Below are positions 16,757 through 24,237 of a stretch of 61,507 nt of DNA, one piece after another. Made by a program: the position numbers and the translations under genes. Numbering within the stretch: position 1 is the first letter of the stretch; each line of letters opens with the position of its first letter. The notes beneath the pieces are model-generated. The model worked only from the letters and a program-made list of their open reading frames with translations. It did not search any database and was not told where the DNA came from. The stretch comes from an uncultured Clostridia bacterium (GTDB lineage Bacteria; Bacillota; Clostridia; Christensenellales; Borkfalkiaceae). The DNA lies in assembly GCA_947625605.1 (NCBI GenBank), contig CANQOY010000007.1, positions 1 to 61,507 of the forward strand, read 5' to 3'.

Positions 16757-17581
16757 CTACCCTTCTTTGGGAGGAAATCGGAAGAAATCTGACAGGCTGA
16801 ACGTTTGTTCGAATATTTTTGCGTTGATCTGCGCCGATTTTCCGAGAAAAACCACGGATTTTCGGGACGCTTCGCTCCACTTGAATGGCAAACTTTTGTT
16901 TATTTTTGGGGACGCGCTCCACTCGGCCTCCCCGAGGCCCGCGTCCAAGACCCCGAGAAGGCGCCGCGCGACGCCTGCGTTCCCGTCGAATACGGGCGCG
17001 CCGTAGAAGGCGGCGATCGCCTCGCGGAGGAACACATAGTGCGTGCAGCCAAGCACGACGCCGTCGAACGTTCCCCGCGGCAGGTGGTCGGCGAGATCGA
17101 AGCGGATGCCCTGCGTGAGGAAGCGCTCCACGGCCCCCGCGAGATCCGGAAGTCCCGCAACGGTAAAGCGGCAGCGCGGAAAGCGCGCAAGGAGCGCGTT
17201 CAGACGGCCGCTCTCCGCAGTCCGCGGCGTGGCGAGGACGAGGACGTTGCCGCAGACCGCGGCCGCCGAACGGACGGCGGGTTCCGTGCCGACGATGGGA
17301 AAGGGAAATTCCTCCCGCATGCGCTCCGCACAGACGGCCGTCGCGGTATTGCACGCAAGCACTGCGGCGGAGACGCCGAGCGCCCGGAAGCGCTCCATGG
17401 CGGCGCGGACGAAGGAGACGATCTCCTCTTCGGGGCGGCTCCCGTAGGGCGCGTGCGCGTTGTCCCCTATATAAAAGTAACGGATATGCGGCGCGAGGCG
17501 CACGCATTCGGCCAGCACGGTGAGGCCGCCGACGCCGCTGTCAAACACCCCTACCCGCAAGTTTTTTTCGCTCTCTTCCAA
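16757..17581 (-). CDS. murI: Glutamate racemase MurI
   Basis: 274 residues. It makes D-glutamate for peptidoglycan, used by MurD. Asp in VFDSGVGGLTVL (about 12-23), the first catalytic Cys in LACNTATA (about residue 75) and the second in GCTHY (about residue 178) are all present. The family region ends near residue 225. The last 50 residues (from SASPKINKS to RFPPKEG), encoded by lower-GC DNA, look like an added tail. The gene lies just upstream of mraZ on the same strand and diverges from rpsT. Confidence 0.93.
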   Translation of the reverse strand: MEESEKNLRVGVFDSGVGGLTVLAECVRLAPHIRYFYIGDNAHAPYGSRPEEEIVSFVRAAMERFRALGVSAAVLACNTATAVCAERMREEFPFPIVGTEPAVRSAAAVCGNVLVLATPRTAESGRLNALLARFPRCRFTVAGLPDLAGAVERFLTQGIRFDLADHLPRGTFDGVVLGCTHYVFLREAIAAFYGAPVFDGNAGVARRLLGVLDAGLGEAEWSASPKINKSLPFKWSEASRKSVVFLGKSAQINAKIFEQTFSLSDFFRFPPKEG

Positions 17582-17643
17582 TCCCCTCTCCCCTTTTTCG
17601 GAAAAATTTATGAAATTTTTTGTCGCTCGGCCTTGAAAAACAG

Positions 17644-17672
17644 TTTACAAGGGGTTTATTTTATGCTAAAAT
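17644..17672 (+). promoter_or_regulatory. SigA-type promoter of rpsT
   Basis: TTTACA (17644-17649), a 17-base spacer and TAAAAT (17667-17672), 42 bases before the rpsT start codon. Confidence 0.75.
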
Positions 17673-17714
17673 GACTAAGGTTATTCGAGAAAGACATCAT
17701 AAGGAGTTATCACC

Positions 17715-17981
17715 GTGCCCAATATCAAATCCGCAAAAAAGCGCGTTCTTGTCACCGAGAAAAAGACCATGGAAAACAAGGCGATCAAATCCGCCCTCAA
17801 AACGAGCATCAAAAAGTTCCTTGCGGCCGTCCAGAGCGGCGACAAGGCGCTTGCCGATCGCCTCTATCCCGAAACGGTTTCGGCCATCGATGCCGCCGCC
17901 GGCAAGGGGATCATCCACAAGAACAACGCCGCGAACAAGAAGGCAAAGCTCGCGAAGAAGTACGCCTCTCTCGTCGCATAA
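17715..17981 (+). CDS. rpsT: 30S ribosomal protein S20
   Basis: 88 residues with a GTG start and AAGGAG 8 bases upstream. It is a highly basic helical protein ([12 protein letters not shown]-terminus, many Lys and Ala) that binds 16S rRNA in the small subunit. The [14 protein letters not shown]-terminal segment is typical of S20. It is monocistronic, with its own promoter and terminator. The full length matches the family. Confidence 0.97.
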   Translation: MPNIKSAKKRVLVTEKKTMENKAIKSALKTSIKKFLAAVQSGDKALADRLYPETVSAIDAAAGKGIIHKNNAANKKAKLAKKYASLVA

Positions 17982-17997
17982 AAAGCCGTATGCTTCG

Positions 17998-18021
17998 GCG
18001 CCCCTTTCGGGGCGCTTTTTT
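17998..18021 (+). terminator. Intrinsic terminator of rpsT
   Basis: Stem GCGCCCC / GGGGCGC with a TTTC loop and a six-T tail, 17 bases after the stop codon. Confidence 0.92.
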
Positions 18022-18114
18022 CGTTGCATTTTTCCGCTCCGCCGCGCCCCTCTCCCCTCTCTTTCCGGGCCGCGCGGATTTTTTTATATTTTTATGATTT
18101 CCCCTTGAAATCGT

Positions 18115-18143
18115 TTGACATCGTATATAAATTGTATTATACT
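18115..18143 (+). promoter_or_regulatory. SigA-type promoter of the xre-pot operon
   Basis: TTGACA (18115-18120), a 17-base spacer and TATACT (18138-18143). Expected transcription start is near 18150, directly before the first copy of the palindromic operator described next. Confidence 0.87.
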
Positions 18144-18156
18144 TTCCGCGTCGTCT

Positions 18157-18233
18157 GTTTATGATTATTAAACTTTTGGTTTAGTTTTACGAGAGTTTGA
18201 TAAAAAAAGGCGAAAAGTTTATAAATACTAAAC
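18157..18233 (+). promoter_or_regulatory. Duplicated GTTTA-N7-TAAAC operator candidate
   Basis: Two identical-form palindromes GTTTA-N7-TAAAC occur at 18157-18173 and 18217-18233, exactly 60 bases apart, between the predicted transcription start and the regulator's ATG. An extra GTTTA at 18179-18183 makes a TAAAC-N5-GTTTA overlap with the first copy. Location and symmetry suit binding by the dimeric XRE-cupin protein encoded just downstream. Binding is inference. Confidence 0.6.
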
Positions 18234-18250
18234 GGGATCGGGGGCGGAAG

Positions 18251-18784
18251 ATGGAACTCGGTGCAAAACTCAGGGATATGCGTCAGCGGAAAGATCTCAC
18301 GCAGGAAGAGCTTGCGGATCGCTGCGAGCTCACAAAGGGATACATTTCCCAGCTCGAAAACGACCTCACGAGCCCCTCTATCGCGACGCTGTGCGACCTG
18401 CTCAACGCGCTCGGCAGCAGCCTTTCCGACTTTTTCCGCGAGGAGACGGACGAGAAGATCGTCTTTTCGGAGGCGGAATACATCGAAAAACAGTCCGAGG
18501 GCATGATCTGGAATTGGGTCATCCCCAACGCGCAGAAAAACATGATGGAGCCCGTGCTCGTGGAGCTCGAAGCGGGCGCTTCGACGCAGGTGGACTTTCC
18601 GCACGAGGGCGAGGAATTCGGCTATGTCTTGCAGGGCAGGATCGGCATCATCTGCGCGGGAAAATGCTGGATCGCCAAAAAGGGCGAGAGTTTTTACTTT
18701 ACGTCCGACCGCGAACATTATATTGCCAACAAGGGCAAGGGCAAGGCGAGATTCCTCTGGATCTCCACGCCGCCCAATTTCTGA
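18251..18784 (+). CDS. XRE-family regulator with cupin domain
   Basis: 177 residues from the ATG at 18251; the frame is open to 18197, but the family homology begins here. The N-terminal helix-turn-helix spans about 5-62 (KLRDMRQRKDLTQEELAD, then KGYISQLEN). The C-terminal cupin is at about 105-175 (EEFGYVLQGRIGIICAG), usually a small-ligand sensor. HTH-cupin proteins of the PuuR type regulate polyamine genes. Here it heads a potABCD operon, so it probably senses polyamine and controls import. The palindromes in its leader suggest autoregulation. The next gene starts 70 bases downstream with no terminator between. Confidence 0.9.
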   Translation: MELGAKLRDMRQRKDLTQEELADRCELTKGYISQLENDLTSPSIATLCDLLNALGSSLSDFFREETDEKIVFSEAEYIEKQSEGMIWNWVIPNAQKNMMEPVLVELEAGASTQVDFPHEGEEFGYVLQGRIGIICAGKCWIAKKGESFYFTSDREHYIANKGKGKARFLWISTPPNF

Positions 18785-18853
18785 TACGCGCGAAAAACAT
18801 GCCGGCGGGACCGCCTGCCGGCGCGAAGATAAAACTTTCATACGGAGGACGCT

Positions 18854-20377
18854 ATGGCGGAACACATCATCGAACTGCAAAATGTCACCAAGTATTACGA
18901 CGACAATCTTGTCATCGACAATGTGAGTTTCTATGTAAACAAGGGAGAATTCATCACCTTCCTCGGCCCGTCGGGCTGCGGCAAGACGACGACCCTGCGC
19001 ATGATCGCGGGTTTCGACCTCCCCACGAGCGGAAAGATCCTCCTGCACGGAGAGGACATCTCCCGTCTTCCGCCCAACAAGCGCCCCGTCAACACGGTAT
19101 TCCAGCGCTACGCCCTCTTCCCCCACTTCAACGTGTTCGAGAACATCGCCTTCGGCCTCAAATGCAAACGCGTCCTCAACACCTACCGCAACGCGCAGGG
19201 CGAGGAGTACACCAAAAAGGAACGGCTCAGCAAGAAAGAGATCGCGGAGAAAGTGCGCAAGGCGCTCGAAGTCGTGGACCTCGAAGGCTTTGAGAAGCGC
19301 TCGATCTCCACGCTCTCGGGCGGGCAACAGCAGCGCGTCGCCATCGCGCGCGCCATCGTCAACGAGCCAGAGATCCTCCTGCTCGACGAGCCCCTCGGCG
19401 CCCTCGATCTCAAAATGAGGAAGGAGATGCAGATCGAGCTCAAAGAGATGCACCGCCGCCTCGGCATCACGTTCATCTATGTGACCCACGATCAGGAAGA
19501 GGCGCTCACCATGTCGGATACCATCGTGGTCATGTCGGACGGCGTCGTCCAGCAGATCGGCACCCCTACCAAGATCTACAACGAACCCGCAAACACCTTC
19601 GTCGCCGACTTCATCGGAGAGAGCAATATCATCAACGGGACGATGGTCTCGGAGAAGCTCGTGCGCTTTTGCGGCAAGAATTTCGTCTGCCTCGACGAGT
19701 TCGAAACGGGCGAGCAGGTGGACGTCGTCGTCCGCCCCGAAGATATCGCCATGTGCGCACCCGAGCAGGGCACGCTCGTGGGACGGGTCATCTCCGTCGT
19801 GTTCAAGGGCATCCACTACGAGATCACGGCGCAGCTCGGCAAATACGAGCTCGTCATCAACTCCACCGAGAGCCGCAAGGTCGGCGACATCATCGGCATG
19901 AAGATCGCGCCGGACGGCATCCACCTCATGAAGCCGAAGTACACGACCAACGTGTTCGACGGCGTCATCACCAAGCACAACACGGTGGAATTTGCGGACG
20001 GAGAGTTCGAGTGCGACGTCACCCAGCTCTATCCCGGCAGTCACATCGACGAGGAGGAGTACCTCATCACCGCTTCGGGCGAGAAGATCGACCTCACGGG
20101 CGTCGAAGTCAGGGTGGAAGTCGGCCTGTACGACATTACCATTTCGGACGACGCCGAGGCGGGCGGAACGACGGGCCACATCATCTCCATCATCTACAAG
20201 GGCGACCACTACCGCCTGATCGTGCGCACCGAGAAAGAAGAGGAGGACTTTGTCTTTGCGACGGACGACCTCTGGAACGAGAACGACCTCGTCTCCGTCA
20301 TCATCCCCAAGGATAAGATCAAGCTCTCGCTCAAACAAACGGAAGAGAAGAAGAGATTGGGAGGGAACGAGGCATGA
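18854..20377 (+). CDS. potA: Spermidine/putrescine ABC transporter ATPase PotA
   Basis: 507 residues, longer than the usual 350-380. It is the cytoplasmic ATPase of the polyamine importer. Walker A GPSGCGKTT is at 38-46, the ABC signature LSGGQQQR at 154-161 and Walker B ILLLDEP at 174-180, with the H-loop in VTHDQEE. About 20 residues are inserted between the Q-loop helices (around 107-126). The C-terminus carries two TOBE-like repeats: one with GRVISVVFKGIHYEI and one with GHIISIIYKGDHYRL. The second explains the extra length. CGGAGGACG precedes the ATG, and the stop overlaps potB by 4 bases. Confidence 0.95.
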   Translation: MAEHIIELQNVTKYYDDNLVIDNVSFYVNKGEFITFLGPSGCGKTTTLRMIAGFDLPTSGKILLHGEDISRLPPNKRPVNTVFQRYALFPHFNVFENIAFGLKCKRVLNTYRNAQGEEYTKKERLSKKEIAEKVRKALEVVDLEGFEKRSISTLSGGQQQRVAIARAIVNEPEILLLDEPLGALDLKMRKEMQIELKEMHRRLGITFIYVTHDQEEALTMSDTIVVMSDGVVQQIGTPTKIYNEPANTFVADFIGESNIINGTMVSEKLVRFCGKNFVCLDEFETGEQVDVVVRPEDIAMCAPEQGTLVGRVISVVFKGIHYEITAQLGKYELVINSTESRKVGDIIGMKIAPDGIHLMKPKYTTNVFDGVITKHNTVEFADGEFECDVTQLYPGSHIDEEEYLITASGEKIDLTGVEVRVEVGLYDITISDDAEAGGTTGHIISIIYKGDHYRLIVRTEKEEEDFVFATDDLWNENDLVSVIIPKDKIKLSLKQTEEKKRLGGNEA

Positions 20378-21252
20378 GCACGACCGTCCTGATCCTCATC
20401 ATCTTTGGCGCCGCCTTGCTCCTCGGCGCGGGCGCCCTGCTCGCATACAGGCTGGTGCGCGGGCACATGCCGCACTTCACGCGCAAGGCGCTCGGCATCC
20501 CCTATGCGGTATTCCTGATCTTCTTCGTGATCGCGCCCATGCTCGTCATCCTCGTCTATGCCTTCACGGACCGAAACATGCACTTCTCGTTCGCGAATTT
20601 CGTGAAGTTCTTTTCCGACCCGACAAAGCTCTCCACGATCGCGTACTCCATCGTCATCGCGCTCATCACGACGGCCGTGTGCCTCCTCATCGCATTCCCC
20701 GTCGCCTATATCCTCGCGCGCAGCAAGATGAAGAAGAAGTACGTCATCCTCATGCTCTTCGTGCTGCCGATGTGGATCAACTTCGTTCTCCGCATCAACG
20801 CCATCCGCGAGCTCTTCAACTGGATCGGGCTGTTGGGGGAAGCGAACTACTTCAACACCGTGTTCGGCATGGTGTACGACTTCCTCCCCTTCATGATCTT
20901 GCCCATCTACACGACGCTCATGAAGATCGAGGAGAGCCTGTATGAGGCGAGCGCGGATCTCGGGGCGGGCGCCTTTACGACGTTCTTCCGCGTCACCCTC
21001 CCCCTGTCCGTCCCCGGCGTGGTGAGCGGCGTGACGATGGTATTTCTCCCCTCGATGACCAACTATGTCGTCTCCGATATGCTCGGCAACTCCATGGTGA
21101 CGATCATCGGCAAATTCATCTCCGAATACTTTGCCAGCGATTGGCACATGGGGTCCATGGTCGCGCTCGTCCTGCTCATCGTCGTGTTTGTCTCGACGCT
21201 TTTGACGGGCGGATTCAAATCCGAAGAAAATGTGAGGGGGGCAAATCTATGA
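20374..21252 (+). CDS. potB: Spermidine/putrescine ABC permease PotB
   Basis: 292 residues with about seven hydrophobic segments. The first (VLILIIFGAALLLGAGALLAY) precedes the standard PotB start, so there is one extra N-terminal helix of about 30 residues. The permease EAA loop is visible as EASADLGAGAFTTFFRVTLP near residue 190, which docks on PotA. It forms the membrane channel with PotC. The start overlaps potA by 4 bases and the stop overlaps potC by 4 bases, so the subunits are translationally coupled. Confidence 0.94.
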   Translation: MSTTVLILIIFGAALLLGAGALLAYRLVRGHMPHFTRKALGIPYAVFLIFFVIAPMLVILVYAFTDRNMHFSFANFVKFFSDPTKLSTIAYSIVIALITTAVCLLIAFPVAYILARSKMKKKYVILMLFVLPMWINFVLRINAIRELFNWIGLLGEANYFNTVFGMVYDFLPFMILPIYTTLMKIEESLYEASADLGAGAFTTFFRVTLPLSVPGVVSGVTMVFLPSMTNYVVSDMLGNSMVTIIGKFISEYFASDWHMGSMVALVLLIVVFVSTLLTGGFKSEENVRGANL

Positions 21253-22061
21253 ACAAACAGCTTGCCGTCAAGTGCCTCAAAGCGGCGTTCATCGGGCTCG
21301 TTCTCCTGCTGCTCTACGCCCCCATCCTGCTCCTTGCGGTGTACTCCTTTATCGGGACGGACATCATCGGCACGGCGGGCGCGTTCTCCTGGGAACACTA
21401 CCGCAAACTCTTCGGCGATCCCGTCATCCTCGGGATGATCGGAAACACCCTCCTGCTCGCCTTCCTCGCGGCGCTTCTTTCCACCGTTTTGGGGACGCTC
21501 GGCGCGCTCGGCATGTTTTACAGCAAAAAGCGCGTGAAAACCGTGCTGCACGGCGTCTCGCAGATCCCCGTCATCAATGCGGAGATCGTCACCGCGCTCG
21601 CGCTCGCCATCACCTTTGTGGCCGTGGGGCTGGGCAAGTCCTACTTTACGCTTCTCATCGGACACATGGTCATATGCACCCCCTTTGTGGTGCTCTCCGT
21701 CATGCCGAAGCTCAAACAGATGGATAACTCCCTCTACGAAGCCGCGCTCGACCTCGGCGCAAGCCCCGCAAAGGCGCTCTTCCGCATCGTGCTTCCGCAG
21801 ATCCTCCCCGGCGTCATCTCGGGTTTCATGCTCGCCGTCACGCTCTCGCTCGACGACTACATTGTGACGATGTACACCCGCCCGAACGGATTCGAGACGA
21901 TCTCGACGTACGTCTATAACGCAACCATGCGCGGGAACGCCCACACGGCGGAGACGCTCTCCTCCTTCTGGGCGCTCACGACCGTCATTTTCCTGCTCAT
22001 CGTGATCTTTGTGGCCGTCGCCAATCTTTCCTCACTGCGCAAGAAGGAGGCCAAGAAATGA
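21249..22061 (+). CDS. potC: Spermidine/putrescine ABC permease PotC
   Basis: 270 residues from the ATG at 21249, which overlaps the potB stop (ATGA) and has GAGGGGG upstream. About six membrane helices are predicted. The EAA loop is EAALDLGASPAKALFRIVLP around residue 165. It is the second half of the polyamine translocation channel. The end overlaps potD by 4 bases. Confidence 0.95.
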   Translation: MNKQLAVKCLKAAFIGLVLLLLYAPILLLAVYSFIGTDIIGTAGAFSWEHYRKLFGDPVILGMIGNTLLLAFLAALLSTVLGTLGALGMFYSKKRVKTVLHGVSQIPVINAEIVTALALAITFVAVGLGKSYFTLLIGHMVICTPFVVLSVMPKLKQMDNSLYEAALDLGASPAKALFRIVLPQILPGVISGFMLAVTLSLDDYIVTMYTRPNGFETISTYVYNATMRGNAHTAETLSSFWALTTVIFLLIVIFVAVANLSSLRKKEAKK

Positions 22062-23596
22062 AGAAGAAACGCATTGCAAGCATTGCGGCAGCCGCCGTCC
22101 TCCTGCTCCCCTCCCTCACGGCGCTCGCGGCCTGCGGGAGCGAAAAGGCAGACGTCATCCTCAAAGTGTACAGCTGGGCGGAATACATCGACGAGGGCGA
22201 CGAGGGCTCCTATCTGTATGACATAGAGGGAGACGAAGAGGCTCCTCCCATCCTCGACGACTTTGAGGCGTGGTACGAGGAGACGTACGGCATCTCCGTC
22301 CGCGTGGACTACGCCACTTTCGGCACCAACGAGGACATGTACAACGAGATCGTGCTCGGCAACGAATACGACCTCCTCTGCCCCTCCGACTACATGATCA
22401 TGAAGCTCGCCGCGGAGGACCGCATCGTCCCCTACGACGAGAGCTTCTTCGACCCGTCTATCGAAGAAAATTACTACATCCGCAACGTCTCCCCCTATAT
22501 TGCCGACGTCTTTGAAAACGGCACCGTCACCGTCACGCGGGACGAGCAGGAAGAGACGCACACATGGAGCGAGTACGCCGCGGGCTACATGTGGGGCACG
22601 ACGGGCTTTGTGTACAATCCCGAACACGTGGACAGAGCCGATCTCGAAGATCTCGGCTGGAATGCGTTCACGAGCGAGAAGTACACCAACAAGATCACGG
22701 CAAAAGATAACGTGCGCGATACCTACTTTGCCGCGCTCGGGCTCACCTATCAGGACGAACTGCTCGCCCTCGACAGGACAAGCGGCGAATACAATCACAC
22801 GCTCACCGAGATCTTCAACCGCACCTCGGAGGAGTACACGGAGGACGTCGGAGACACCCTCCTCGCCATGAAGAAGAACATCTACGGCTTCGAAACGGAC
22901 ACGGGCAAGGCGGACATGGTGAGCGGAAAGATCTGGCTCAACTATGCGTGGAGCGGCGACGCCGTCTATGCCCTCAACGAAGCCGAGGAGGACGGACTCT
23001 CGCTCGAATACTTCGTCCCTGAGGCGGGCTCCAACCTGTGGTTCGACGGCTGGGTGCTCACAAAGGGCGTCGAGGAGCGCGGCACAAAGCACGCGGCGCA
23101 GGCGTTCGTCAACTATATGTCCATGCCCGAGAGCGCCAAACGGAACAGCTATTTCATCGGCTATACCTCCGTCATCGCGGGCGAAAACGCCGAAATGCTC
23201 GAATTTCTGCGCGACGACCTCGAATACGGTGAGGCAGAGGGCGACGACGAGGACTTCTACGACCTCTCGTGGTTCTTCGGGACGGATGCGCATCTCTATG
23301 CCGACGAGGAGCAGCGCACGAGCCGCCAGCTCTTCGCGCAGTTCCCTCCCGCCGACGTCATGGAGCGCTGCGCCGTCATGAACTACTTCGACGCCGACAC
23401 GAGCGAGCGCATCAACGAACTTTGGTCGCACGTCAAGGCGGAGACGCTCGACGCATGGGCGATCGCGGTACTCTGCATCGCCGTCGCGGCCGTCATCCTC
23501 TTCATCGTCTACGCGAAGTTCGGCGCAAAGATCGACCTCTTCCGCGCAAAGCCGAAGAAAGGCTATGAACTCGTCAAACAGGATCGGATGCAATAA
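22058..23596 (+). CDS. potD: Polyamine-binding lipoprotein PotD with C-terminal TM
   Basis: 512 residues, longer than usual PotD (about 350). A signal peptide ends in the lipobox LAAC, with Cys26 the likely lipidated residue. The binding-protein fold follows (KVYSWAEYID, GNEYDLLCPSDYM, WMWGTTGFVYNP-like region, and WLNYAWSGDAVYALNE). An acidic stretch of about 30 residues sits near 385-400. A second hydrophobic helix lies at about 467-486 (AIAVLCIAVAAVILFIVYA), followed by a 26-residue basic tail. This would anchor the receptor at both ends, which is unusual. It is the last gene of the operon, with a terminator 7 bases downstream. Confidence 0.93.
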   Translation: MKKKRIASIAAAAVLLLPSLTALAACGSEKADVILKVYSWAEYIDEGDEGSYLYDIEGDEEAPPILDDFEAWYEETYGISVRVDYATFGTNEDMYNEIVLGNEYDLLCPSDYMIMKLAAEDRIVPYDESFFDPSIEENYYIRNVSPYIADVFENGTVTVTRDEQEETHTWSEYAAGYMWGTTGFVYNPEHVDRADLEDLGWNAFTSEKYTNKITAKDNVRDTYFAALGLTYQDELLALDRTSGEYNHTLTEIFNRTSEEYTEDVGDTLLAMKKNIYGFETDTGKADMVSGKIWLNYAWSGDAVYALNEAEEDGLSLEYFVPEAGSNLWFDGWVLTKGVEERGTKHAAQAFVNYMSMPESAKRNSYFIGYTSVIAGENAEMLEFLRDDLEYGEAEGDDEDFYDLSWFFGTDAHLYADEEQRTSRQLFAQFPPADVMERCAVMNYFDADTSERINELWSHVKAETLDAWAIAVLCIAVAAVILFIVYAKFGAKIDLFRAKPKKGYELVKQDRMQ

Positions 23597-23602
23597 ACAT
23601 CG

Positions 23603-23632
23603 GGGCCTCGCCGTGCGGCGAGGCCCTCTTTT
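23603..23632 (+). terminator. Intrinsic terminator of the pot operon
   Basis: Perfect 10-bp stem GGGCCTCGCC / GGCGAGGCCC with a GTGC loop, followed by TCTTTTC. The convergent small-membrane-protein gene also ends here (23632). Confidence 0.9.
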
Positions 23633-23979
23633 CATTTTCCCATTCCCATGAGTTGGAGCGGCGTATTTCCCGCCGTCACTTCGAGCTGCACCCGCATGCT
23701 TTTTATCTGCATGCGGGCCTTGATCTCCTCCCCCTCTACAAAGGCGCGGAGGGTGCAGATGCGCATGTTCTGCGCGCCGAATTCGTCCTCGACGTTGCCG
23801 TCCACATAGAGCTTTACGCTCCGCGCGGCGATCTCAAAGACAATCTCGTGCGCCCGCCAACGGTAGATGTACTTCTTCTGCACCTTTTTGATCCACACGA
23901 TTTGAAAGATCAGGATCCCGCCGAACGCGGCAAGCGCAACCGCTCCCACGATGAGAGAAACGATCAGATCGTCAGGCAT
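23632..23979 (-). CDS. Small single-TM protein of unknown function
   Basis: 115 residues. One N-terminal membrane helix is at about 7-30 (IVSLIVGAVALAAFGGILIFQIVW), followed by a basic KKVQKK stop-transfer and a soluble domain of about 75 residues predicted to be mainly beta. There is no recognisable enzyme motif, and I do not recognise the family. Its start overlaps the ribbon-helix-helix gene by 8 bases, so the two are probably co-translated. By position it belongs to the SPFH/RHH membrane locus, of which it is the last gene. Whether the soluble part is inside or outside the cell is not clear; the positive-inside rule favours inside. Confidence 0.7.
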   Translation of the reverse strand: MPDDLIVSLIVGAVALAAFGGILIFQIVWIKKVQKKYIYRWRAHEIVFEIAARSVKLYVDGNVEDEFGAQNMRICTLRAFVEGEEIKARMQIKSMRVQLEVTAGNTPLQLMGMGK

Positions 23980-24142
23980 CTCCTTTCTCCCCCTTTCTCT
24001 TTTTCACGCATTCCGTCAACAAAAATTCGATCTGCCCGTTGAGCGAGCGGAAGTCCTCGTCTGCCCATCGCATGAGCTCCGCATAGAGCGAGGGAGAAAG
24101 CCGTAGCGGCACCTGTTTTTTTGTTTTTTCGGTATCTTTCAT
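23972..24142 (-). CDS. Arc-type ribbon-helix-helix protein
   Basis: 56 residues from the ATG at 24142, preceded by AAAAGGGAAT. The short beta strand KKQVPLRLSPSLY, followed by two helices (AELMRWADEDFRSLNGQIEFLLTECVKK, quoted by its ends: AELMRW to TECVKK), is the Arc/MetJ RHH fold. Such proteins dimerise and bind short palindromes. Small Arc-like proteins are often encoded next to SPFH (band 7) genes. Here the SPFH gene is 3.7 kb upstream on the same strand, with an ABC exporter and a repeat array between. A candidate binding site is the pair of TGATATCA palindromes at the SPFH promoter (inference). Confidence 0.8.
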   Translation of the reverse strand: MKDTEKTKKQVPLRLSPSLYAELMRWADEDFRSLNGQIEFLLTECVKKRKGEKGDA

Positions 24143-24143
24143 A

Positions 24144-24236
24144 TCATTCCCTTTTACGGTTCTTCCCGAACGGAATGCGCTCGCCCGAGAGAAGTTTCGC
24201 CGTGCAAGGCACGAGCAGCGCACTGTACAAGCTCAT
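24144..24236 (-). pseudogene. 3'-end remnant of an ABC-2 permease gene
   Basis: A 30-codon open frame beginning MSLYSALLVPC and reading on through KLLSGERIPFGK matches the C-terminus of the intact permease encoded at 25127-26236 (YSALLVLLMTKFLSSERVMFGK). The DNA is also clearly similar to 25133-25200. It sits between the stop of the two-TM gene (24238) and the RHH gene. It is best read as the tail of a lost or duplicated permease copy, not a functional gene, although it does begin with ATG. Confidence 0.7.
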
Positions 24237-24237
24237 C

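Noticed and set aside
18137-20338. A 733-codon minus-strand open frame opposite the regulator and potA
   Set aside because: It is the shadow of the clear XRE-cupin and PotA genes on the plus strand. Its translation is low-complexity Asp/Val/Arg-rich sequence without motifs.
24144-24236. Functional 30-residue peptide gene upstream of the RHH gene
   Set aside because: It begins with ATG and ends next to the RHH start, but its clear similarity to the permease C-terminus makes a remnant more likely than a real small protein.
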